From JAAXGX01 sp965221595 (GTDB lineage: Bacteria > Acidobacteriota > Vicinamibacteria > Vicinamibacterales > UBA8438), in the NCBI GenBank assembly GCA_965221595.1, contig OZ244900.1, positions 1 through 64,000 of the forward strand: a stretch of DNA of 64,000 nt, given 5' to 3'. Below, one piece after another: positions 55,401 through 61,941 of this stretch. Position numbers and translations under genes: made by a program. The notes below the pieces were generated by a model. That model was not told the DNA's origin, made no database searches, and worked only from the letters and a program-made list of their open reading frames with translations. Numbering within the stretch: position 1 is the stretch's first letter; each line of letters opens with the position of its first letter.

Positions 55401-55975
55401 AGCGCGGTGACGCCGTGCCGGAGATAGTCGGGACCGAAGACGAAGAGCAGTACGGCCAGCGCGGCCGCCCCGGCGAGCAACCCGGACGACCGCGTCAGCC
55501 GCCGGCGCTCGACGGCGCGCCCCATGTCCATGTCGCGCACCTTCGCGACGGCCGACTCGATCAGGCGCCGCACGATCAGCGGCGAATGGTCGCGGCGCGC
55601 GGCGCGCTCGCCCTTCCGGCTCTCCTCGACCGCGCTCAGCACCACGGCCTCGAGCGAGGGCTCGTGCTCCTCCAGATAGAGCGCGACCCGCTCGTCGGAC
55701 ACGCGCCGCGCCACCGGCCGCACAAACAGCCACCAGCCGGCGCCGATCAGCACGAGGTAGGTCGCGATCCGGAAGCCCACGATCGAGGCCGGACTGAACC
55801 GGAAGATCTCCAAGCCGTACGACGAGGCGAGGAAGGTACCGAGCGCGGCGGCCAGCAGAACCGACACGCCCCTGACGGCCACCCGCAGGCGCCAGCGGTT
55901 TCGCACGTGCCGAATGACCCGGAGCATCTCGTCCGGGCTGCCGGTGAACCGGGGTTGGTTGTCTGTCATCCCCAT
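52478..55975 (-). CDS. DUF4175-type large membrane-anchored coiled-coil protein
   Basis: 1165 residues. Two N-terminal membrane helices (about 33-85) and a third near 160-180 precede a large probably periplasmic beta-rich region (200-480). A long Gln/Arg/Glu-rich coiled coil spans about 560-960. An eleven-glycine run lies near residue 655. A Gly/Pro/Asp-rich linker (about 985-1045) leads to a conserved C-terminal helical domain. This layout matches DUF4175/BatE-associated proteins in MoxR operons, of unknown function. Two start ATGs six bases apart fit; AAGGA suits the second (55969). Confidence 0.88.
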   Translation of the reverse strand: MGMTDNQPRFTGSPDEMLRVIRHVRNRWRLRVAVRGVSVLLAAALGTFLASSYGLEIFRFSPASIVGFRIATYLVLIGAGWWLFVRPVARRVSDERVALYLEEHEPSLEAVVLSAVEESRKGERAARRDHSPLIVRRLIESAVAKVRDMDMGRAVERRRLTRSSGLLAGAAALAVLLFVFGPDYLRHGVTALLTPIGNVEAASPYRIEVLPGDSTVARGADQTVTARLVGFDSDNVDLFMRGSTSTPFEPLPLVPVDDSDLFEVLLFDLRTSTDYFVEAAGVQSPRYTLDVIDLPYVSQLQLEYVFPAYTGLEPRVIENGGDIAVLRETEVRLRAVSTMASAGGDLVLDEDRRTPLRVEADGSLTASFVVEADGFYRIDLQGPAGQLVTASPQYTIDVLTDQPPAVMFIEPGRDTTASAIEEVFVEARADDDFGLLSLDLVYSVNGGPEETLELFDGQDSALREISAGHTFFLEELDLEPGDFVSYYARATDRNLAQEDRDVKSDLYFLQIRAFSRDYRSATSQGGMGGAGGAGTDPRALSEAQREIVAGTFNVVRDREDYTDEEYRENLVFLTLAQGGLREQVETLLRRMNSRVMPADPEFRTIGELLPQAVDAMREAEAELQGQDAPGALPPEQRALQFLQRAEEAYEEVLVSMGGGGGGGGGGGRSQAAEDLADLFELELDKLQNQYETLQRGQQQQADETLDEMMERLRELARRQEREAERQRRLARGQQSAQGGGAGQRALAEEAEQAARRLERLAREMSSPQMMDAARRLQEAADAMRRAAANADNLGFAEAGAALDRLRDVQDRLQSEQAGRLERDIEDALRRANRLADEEREVAQDVAGLAGLTDDQRMRRLQGLMDKKAAMEDEVADLEREIDSTSAEFRREQRNAAQRLADAADSIRDNKLKEKIRYSRGLVRSRAPETAQAFEEEIGNDIEELREKLRAAADAVGETAGDALAQALEQTRDLMRGLESLEHRMWQQGEPSAGEPSDGQQQDGQTGDASRAAGEPSADSPGAGQPDAGDTFGSPFGPGGWGDRRAGDYAFDPQDVRQWQRELQERLADAQDIQQLLEPENFSADELDEIIQRMREFDDPRVYQDAAVLAGLQSLLLENLKRFEYRLRREVDTESEELFLAQSDDVPPGFRELIEEYYRSLSQQDQ

Positions 55976-56020
55976 GGTCCTTTCATCTTAACGCCATAGG
56001 CCGCGCCTGGCCTGCCAATC

Positions 56021-58093
56021 CTACTCGACGTCGAGAACGCGCCGCGACAGGCGATTCGACACCACCGTCTCGCCGACGAACAGCAGGAACGCGGCTACCA
56101 GGAGATACCACCAGACGCCCTGGCGCCGCTCCAGATCCTGCGGCCGGAACGTCCGGTCCGGCCCGGCCGCCGCGGCGCGCTCCCCGCCGGCCCGTCCGGT
56201 GACGGCGCCGGCCAGCTCGTCCGGATCGACCGTCGTCAGATCCGACTCTGCCAGATCGACGTTGACCGCCAGCGTCGAGGGCCGGCCGCCAGGGGTCAGC
56301 GCGTCGCGAATCTCGTAGATGCCCTGCTCCTCGAGCGCGAGGAAGCCAGGCCGAGCGCCCTCGCTCACCGGCAGGCGCCGGCCCGACGGCGACACGGCGA
56401 CCAGCTCCGCTGCGGCGAGGCCCGCGCCCGCTAGCAGGCTGCGCTGCTCGGCCATATTGAGCACCTGCCCGGCATGGTGCCAGGGTGTCGGCGGCGTGTA
56501 GCTCGCCAGGTGCTGGACCAGCCGGTGGACGAACGGCAGGTAGACGGGCTTGACGGCCAGGTCGCTCCAGAAGCTGTCGAGGGTCGACGACCAGAGCAGC
56601 ACCGGCCCGTCGCCGACACGGTGCTCGGTGAGAGTCGGGCTGCCGTCGTCGTAGCGGGCCAGGACGCTGGCCGCGGCGCGGGGCTCGACCGGACGATAGC
56701 GGAAAAACCGCGCCGTGGTCATGTCGCCGGCGCGCGGCGCGCTGAACAGTTCGAAGACCGGATGGCTGTAATCGATGAAGCCGATAGCCCCGCCGCGACC
56801 CGCGCGGTCGCTCGGACTCCCCAGCGTGCCGGGCAGCAGTTCGTCGTCCGGCGGCCAGCCGCTCCGCTCGCCCGCGACGATGAGGAGTCCGCCCCCGCCC
56901 TGCACGAAGCGCCGCAGCGCCTCTCCGGCATCCCCGGCCGGCGGCGGCGTGTCGTTGAGGATCACCACGTGCTGCCCGCCCAGGTCGGACGCCTCGAAGT
57001 CGGCCAGCGTCGTCGCGGTCAGGTCGAACGACGGCGTCGAGCCGATGCCGAGCGCGCGCCTCAGATACAGGCCGGCCTCGGGCCCCGCGCGGTCGTGCCC
57101 GACGAGGAGCACTCTGACGACCTGTCCCGGTGCGACGACGAAGTGGAACACGTCGTCCGTCGGCAGGGCGTCGCCCCGGATACGCACACTGCCCGTCAGC
57201 GGGTCGTCGCCCAGGGTCACGGCAGCGTAGTCGACGGTGGCGGACCCGCGCGCCGGCAGATCGGCACTGAGGCGCTCGATCTCGCGTCCCTCCATCTCGA
57301 GTGTCGCCTCGAGATCCGTCACCGGTTGATCGCCGCGGTTCGCCAGTCGCGCCGACACGACGACTCGCTCGCGGCCCGAGAAGTACTCGCGCTGGAACAG
57401 GACCCCGGCGACACTCACGTTCTCCTGGCGCGCGTCGCCCACCATGACGGGGGTCAGGACCGTTCCACGCGGAAAACGTATGCCGGTGGCACTGTCAAGC
57501 CCCGAGCGTTGGAAGTCGCTGATGAGGACCGCCTCCAGCCGCGGCAGGCTCGAATCCTCGAAGATGCCTTCGGCCAGCTTGAGCGCCGGTCCGTAGCGTG
57601 TCGTGCCGGCACCCGGCTCCGCCGTCTCGACGAGCAGCCGCAGGGCCTCGAGGTCGGTCATCGAACGCGGCCCCACGCGGGCGCCACTGTCGAACAGGAT
57701 CACGGTGGCGCGGTCGTCGAGGGCCAGCCCCGCGATGACGTCCACCGCGGCCTCTTGCGCCTGCGCCCAGCGGTCGCCGTACGCCATGCTGTACGACCGG
57801 TCGACCAGGATGACCACCTCGCGCGCGCCGGAGGTCGCCGCGGCGATGGCCGGCGCGCGGAAGAACGGCCGTGCGAACGCGGCAATCAGCAGGGCCAGGG
57901 CGGCGCACCGCAGCAGCAGCAGGAACCAGTGCCGGATACGCTGACGGCGGAACGAGTGGAACGGGATCCGGCGCACGAACATCAGCGACGGAAACTCGAT
58001 GACCTCCTTCCGCTCGCGCTGAATCATGTGGATGATCACGGGGACGGCGAGCGTCCCGAGCGCGAGCAGGAACAACGGCGCGAGAAATGCCAT
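56021..58093 (-). CDS. BatA-domain / VWA-like membrane protein
   Basis: 690 residues. The N-terminal BatA motif FLAPLFLLALGTLAVPVIIHMIQR and a second helix (about 57-77) lead into a VWA domain with MIDAS-like VILVDRSYSMAYGD. A middle region resembles an amidotransferase-like Rossmann fold (VVILNDTPP, GGGLLIVAGE, IDYSHPVF). A C-terminal membrane helix near 665-683 ends the protein. It fits BatA proteins beside MoxR and DUF58. The start overlaps the DUF58 stop by one base. Confidence 0.9.
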   Translation of the reverse strand: MAFLAPLFLLALGTLAVPVIIHMIQRERKEVIEFPSLMFVRRIPFHSFRRQRIRHWFLLLLRCAALALLIAAFARPFFRAPAIAAATSGAREVVILVDRSYSMAYGDRWAQAQEAAVDVIAGLALDDRATVILFDSGARVGPRSMTDLEALRLLVETAEPGAGTTRYGPALKLAEGIFEDSSLPRLEAVLISDFQRSGLDSATGIRFPRGTVLTPVMVGDARQENVSVAGVLFQREYFSGRERVVVSARLANRGDQPVTDLEATLEMEGREIERLSADLPARGSATVDYAAVTLGDDPLTGSVRIRGDALPTDDVFHFVVAPGQVVRVLLVGHDRAGPEAGLYLRRALGIGSTPSFDLTATTLADFEASDLGGQHVVILNDTPPPAGDAGEALRRFVQGGGGLLIVAGERSGWPPDDELLPGTLGSPSDRAGRGGAIGFIDYSHPVFELFSAPRAGDMTTARFFRYRPVEPRAAASVLARYDDGSPTLTEHRVGDGPVLLWSSTLDSFWSDLAVKPVYLPFVHRLVQHLASYTPPTPWHHAGQVLNMAEQRSLLAGAGLAAAELVAVSPSGRRLPVSEGARPGFLALEEQGIYEIRDALTPGGRPSTLAVNVDLAESDLTTVDPDELAGAVTGRAGGERAAAAGPDRTFRPQDLERRQGVWWYLLVAAFLLFVGETVVSNRLSRRVLDVE

Positions 58094-59004
58094 CAGCGCA
58101 CCCTGCTGAGTTTCTCCCGCGTCGCCAGGAACTGGAACAGCGCGTGATCCAGCGGCGTCGCGGTGTTGAACAGCGCGTAGTCGATCCGGTTCTCACCGCA
58201 CGACTTCGACAGCTCGGCGATGTGCTCCTGCACCAGCAGGCGATACTGCTCGCGCAGCTTCTCCGGCACGACCGGCATCTTCCGGCCCGTCTCGAGATCC
58301 TGGAAGCTCGTGGCCTCGTCGTAGGGAAACTCGATCTCGGCCGGGTCGAGTACGTGGAACACGATCAAATCGGTGCCGCCGTAGCGCAGCGGCTTGATGG
58401 CCTCCACGACGGCCTGCGGGTCATCGTAGAAGTCCGAGATGAGGACGACGATGCCGCGCCGCTTGAAGAACTCGGTGGCCCGGAACATCGGGTGCGCCAG
58501 CGATCCCGGCCGCCCCGCGTCGACGCGATCGAGCTCGTGCAGCACGACGTCGAGATGCTTCGCGGACGGCGGAATGCGGGTGACGATGTCCTCGTCGAAG
58601 GTCACCAGGCCGACGCGGTCGCGCTGCTTCGTGCAGAAATAGGTCAGGCAGGCCGCCAGGTAGCGCCCGTAGTCGAGCTTCGTGATGCCCTTGCTCCCGA
58701 AGCTCATCGACCGCGAGATGTCGAACAACACCGAGAAGTTCGCATTGGTGTCGGCCTCGAACTGCTTGACGTAGAAGCGGTCGGTGCGGGCGAAGACGCG
58801 CCAGTCGATGAAGCGGATGTCGTCCCCCGGCATGTAGCCGCGGTGCTCGGCGAAGTCGATTGACACCCCCAGGTAGGGCGCCTTGTGCAGCCCGTTGATG
58901 AAGCCGTCCACCACCGTGCGCGCGAGCAGATTGAGGTTGCCGATGCGCGCGAGCACCTGCGGGTCGACGAAGCGGGCGCCGGGCGTGGTGGCGGGTGCGT
59001 CCAC
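58093..59004 (-). CDS. DUF58 protein
   Basis: 303 residues. The DUF58 signature DDIRFIDWRVFARTDRFYVK is followed by a VWA-like stretch with DISRSMSFGS. No membrane helix is visible. DUF58 proteins are paired with MoxR ATPases and thought to be their clients or adaptors. The start is GTG 59004, nine bases after the moxR stop. Its end overlaps the BatA gene. Confidence 0.93.
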   Translation of the reverse strand: MDAPATTPGARFVDPQVLARIGNLNLLARTVVDGFINGLHKAPYLGVSIDFAEHRGYMPGDDIRFIDWRVFARTDRFYVKQFEADTNANFSVLFDISRSMSFGSKGITKLDYGRYLAACLTYFCTKQRDRVGLVTFDEDIVTRIPPSAKHLDVVLHELDRVDAGRPGSLAHPMFRATEFFKRRGIVVLISDFYDDPQAVVEAIKPLRYGGTDLIVFHVLDPAEIEFPYDEATSFQDLETGRKMPVVPEKLREQYRLLVQEHIAELSKSCGENRIDYALFNTATPLDHALFQFLATREKLSRVR

Positions 59005-59013
59005 GGCAGTCCG

Positions 59014-60108
59014 TTACATCCGCGAGGCCGGGGTCGGCACCGCCTCCAGGAGTTGGTCGACCACCTGGTCCGATGTGATCCCCTCCGACTCGGCGTGGAA
59101 GTTGAGCAGCACGCGATGCCGCAGCACGGGGTGTGCAAGCGCGCGAATGTCCTCGAAGCTGACGTGGTAGCGCCCCTGCGTCACGGCACGCGCCTTGCCA
59201 CCGAGGATCAGGTACTGGGCGGCGCGCACGCTCGCGCCGTACGCCACCCACTTCTTCACGAACTCGGGCGCATTGCCGGCCTTGGTGCGGCTCGTGCGCA
59301 CCAGACTGAGGGCATACCGCAGCACGGCCTCCGAGACCGGCACCTTGCGGATCAGCTCCTGAAAGGCCACGAGGTCGGCGCCGGTCACCGCATGCTGGAA
59401 GTCGTGTTGCTGCACGACGGTGGTGGTCCGTACGACGTCCAGCTCCTCGTCTTCCGGCGGGTGCTCGATGACGATGTGGAACATGAAGCGGTCGAGCTGC
59501 GCCTCCGGCAACGGGTAGGTGCCTTCGAGCTCGATCGGGTTCTGCGTCGCAAAGACGAAGAACGGCTCCTGCAGGTCGTAGGTGCGGCCCTGCACGGTCA
59601 CCCGGTGCTCCTGCATCGCCTCGAGCAGTGCCGACTGCGTCTTCGGCGGGGTCCTGTTGATCTCGTCCGCGAGCAGGATGTTCGTGAAGACCGGCCCGGG
59701 CGCGAAGACCATCTTCCGGCCGCCGGTCTCGGCGTCCTCCTGGATGATGTCGGTCCCGGTGATGTCCGACGGCATCAGGTCGGGCGTGAACTGGATGCGG
59801 GCGAACTTGAGATCGAGCACCTGAGCCATCGTCTGGATGAGCAGCGTCTTGGCCAGCCCCGGGACGCCCACGATGATGCTGTTGCCGCCGACGAAAAGCG
59901 TGAGCAGCGCCTGCTCGATGACCTCCTGCTGGCCGATGATCAGCTTGTGCAGCTCGTTCAGTATCTGCTCCCGGCCGGCCTTGAGCTTGTCGGCGAGCGC
60001 GATGTCGTCCGGGGACTCGAGAGCGGTCGGCTCCGCGGCGCGCTGCTCGACAACAGGTTCCCCGGCACCCTCGCCGGCAGGCTCCTCGACGCGAATATCG
60101 TCTTCCAA
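59014..60108 (-). CDS. moxR: MoxR-family AAA+ ATPase
   Basis: 364 residues. Walker A is VGVPGLAKTLLIQ, Walker B is ILLADEINRTPPKTQSALLEAM, and FVFATQNPIELEGTYPLPEAQLDRF is the MoxR sensor segment. MoxR ATPases act as chaperone-like remodellers of VWA proteins. The start appears to be TTG 60108, backed by a strong AAGGAG six bases upstream; no ATG is available before the acidic N-terminal extension (about 40 residues). Confidence 0.95.
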   Translation of the reverse strand: MEDDIRVEEPAGEGAGEPVVEQRAAEPTALESPDDIALADKLKAGREQILNELHKLIIGQQEVIEQALLTLFVGGNSIIVGVPGLAKTLLIQTMAQVLDLKFARIQFTPDLMPSDITGTDIIQEDAETGGRKMVFAPGPVFTNILLADEINRTPPKTQSALLEAMQEHRVTVQGRTYDLQEPFFVFATQNPIELEGTYPLPEAQLDRFMFHIVIEHPPEDEELDVVRTTTVVQQHDFQHAVTGADLVAFQELIRKVPVSEAVLRYALSLVRTSRTKAGNAPEFVKKWVAYGASVRAAQYLILGGKARAVTQGRYHVSFEDIRALAHPVLRHRVLLNFHAESEGITSDQVVDQLLEAVPTPASRM

Positions 60109-60139
60109 TGGACGCTCCTTCGATCGGTCCGCGGGACCG

Positions 60140-60931
60140 TCAGTGGGTCAGTGCATACATCACGTAGTTCACGCCGAACTGGTACGAGTCGTTCGTCAGT
60201 TCGATGGGATACCAGCCGGTGTCCGAGAACTCCCAGTACTCGCCGATGTCGTTGTTGTAGTTGGCCACGATCATGAGCCGGCGGCGCGGATCGTTGCCCT
60301 CGTACACCCCGTAGAATCGCACGGGGAGACCGTACATCTCAAACATCTCCAGCGATTCGATGTCGAAGAACGTGTGGAACACCGGATGCGAGACGTCGAG
60401 CTCGACGAGCTCGGCCTCGGGCAGCACGCGCCGCAGCTGCTGCTCGAAGTTGAACCAGTGGTCGCCTCTGAAATCGTCGAAGAGGAGGAAGCCGCCCTTC
60501 TGCAGCCACGTCCGCAGGCCGCGCGCCTCGTCGTCGTTCAGGGTCCAGTAGCCCGGCTCGGACATGTAGGCGAACGGAAACTTGTGCAGCTCCGGATCGT
60601 CGAGTGTCAGCACGTTGCCGCCGTTCGGTCCCAGAAACGGGTCCAGGCTCGTCACCTCGCCCAGGATCTTGGAGAGGTTGCGCTCCGCGCGCGGGTAGTC
60701 GTGAGCCCAGGGCAGATCCCCGCGCAAGAACCGCCCGGCGCGCAGACCGATCTCGTAGCGCAACCGGACGAAGACGAAGCGGCCGTCGTACGCCGTGTTG
60801 CCGGCGTCGAAGTAGTCGTCGGGCGCGGCCCGGCTGGCGGCGGCACGCCCCGCCGCCGGGACCGCGTGCGCGGCCGCAGCCGCCACCAGGAGCGCCGCTG
60901 CCGAGAGCAGCCAGCGCGACCGCCGCGTCAT
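60140..60931 (-). CDS. DUF4159 protein, exported
   Basis: 263 residues. A signal peptide (LLSAAALLVAAAAAHAVPAA) precedes a flavodoxin/ThuA-like fold with FAYMSEPGYWTLNDDEARGL and GGFLLFDDFRGDHWFNFE, characteristic of DUF4159. A catalytic function is not established. The ATG overlaps the preceding gene's stop by four bases (ATGA). It sits between the C13-like gene and moxR. Confidence 0.9.
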   Translation of the reverse strand: MTRRSRWLLSAAALLVAAAAAHAVPAAGRAAASRAAPDDYFDAGNTAYDGRFVFVRLRYEIGLRAGRFLRGDLPWAHDYPRAERNLSKILGEVTSLDPFLGPNGGNVLTLDDPELHKFPFAYMSEPGYWTLNDDEARGLRTWLQKGGFLLFDDFRGDHWFNFEQQLRRVLPEAELVELDVSHPVFHTFFDIESLEMFEMYGLPVRFYGVYEGNDPRRRLMIVANYNNDIGEYWEFSDTGWYPIELTNDSYQFGVNYVMYALTH

Positions 60932-61941
60932 GGCTGCCTCGCAGCCTCCTGCTGCCGAATCTCGCGACTCTTGAGCGCCAGCTCCACGAGCAGCCGCTCG
61001 AGCTCCTGCTCGTACTGCGCCTCGGACGCCGCGCCGCGGAGTCGCCGCAGCTCGTCCACCCGGGCCTCGAGCGCCTGCCGCTGCCCGTACAGCGCCCGCA
61101 GTTCCGGATCGTCCGGAAACGCCATCTCAGCCAGCCGGCCGGCGCCGCTCGTGAAGAACAGGGTGCGCGCGACGGTGCCGTCGCCGCCGAGCGCATCGGG
61201 CTCGCCCGTGCCTTCTCCGTCGCCGTTGTCGTCGAGCAGCGCATGCTCGGTGGCCAGCCGGCCGTCGGCTTCGTAGGTCTGCTCGACTTTCAGGCGGGCG
61301 TAGATGAACGCCTCGAGCATCGACACGCGCTCGTCCTTGTTCTGATCCGCGTCGCCCTGCCCGTCGGCGAACGCCTCGACGAAGTAGCCGCCGAACAGCG
61401 CCGCGTTCCGCTCGCCGCCGCTGCGTGTGGCCGTCATGACTACCCGGCCCTCACCTGACAGCTTCTCGACGAACGGACCGCTGGCGCTGGCCGTGTTGAC
61501 GAAGGTCACATGCCCGACGTCCAGCCGATCGAGCAGTCCGGCGAAGTCGTCCGCCGACAGATCGCGTCCAGGCAGGTTGATGCGCGCCTCGTTCGCGTAG
61601 CTGCCGTGGCCGAACAGCACGATGACCACGTGGTCGCCCGCCCCGGCGCGCGCCGCGATGGCGTCGATGGCCGCCTCGACGTTCTCGCGCGACGACCGGT
61701 CGGCAATCGCCTCCGGAGCCAGGTCGGGCTGCTCGCCCAGATAGGTGAAGTTGGTGGCAGGCACGTCGTAGCGCGAGGCCGCCGCGTCGAGCAGCGTGGT
61801 CGCCCATTCGTGAAACTGCGTCGTGTAGTCGTCGTCGCCGCCTAGGCCCGTCACGACCAGTACGTGCGTCTGCTGCGCGGCGGCCGGCGCCGCCGGCAGG
61901 CACGCGAGCAGGACGGCCAGCAGCCTGACCACCACTCTCAT
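60928..61941 (-). CDS. Peptidase C13/caspase-like exported protein lacking the catalytic cysteine
   Basis: 337 residues. A signal peptide ends near AAAQQ (residue 24). The caspase-like alpha/beta core has VVIVLFGHGSYANEARINLPG with the expected dyad His112. At the position of the Cys motif (typically CxSG or CESG) the sequence is FVNTASASGPF (147-157), without Cys. Two acidic loops (DADQNKDE near 197 and DDNGDGEG near 237) look like calcium sites, and a C-terminal coiled helix follows. It may be a non-proteolytic scaffold. The start overlaps the VWA gene's stop (ATGA). Confidence 0.75.
   Translation of the reverse strand: MRVVVRLLAVLLACLPAAPAAAQQTHVLVVTGLGGDDDYTTQFHEWATTLLDAAASRYDVPATNFTYLGEQPDLAPEAIADRSSRENVEAAIDAIAARAGAGDHVVIVLFGHGSYANEARINLPGRDLSADDFAGLLDRLDVGHVTFVNTASASGPFVEKLSGEGRVVMTATRSGGERNAALFGGYFVEAFADGQGDADQNKDERVSMLEAFIYARLKVEQTYEADGRLATEHALLDDNGDGEGTGEPDALGGDGTVARTLFFTSGAGRLAEMAFPDDPELRALYGQRQALEARVDELRRLRGAASEAQYEQELERLLVELALKSREIRQQEAARQP

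Noticed and set aside
54569..58147. Long plus-strand ORFs opposite the DUF4175 and BatA genes
   Set aside because: They are shadow frames of repetitive Glu/Arg/Gln coding sequence, with no recognisable domains.
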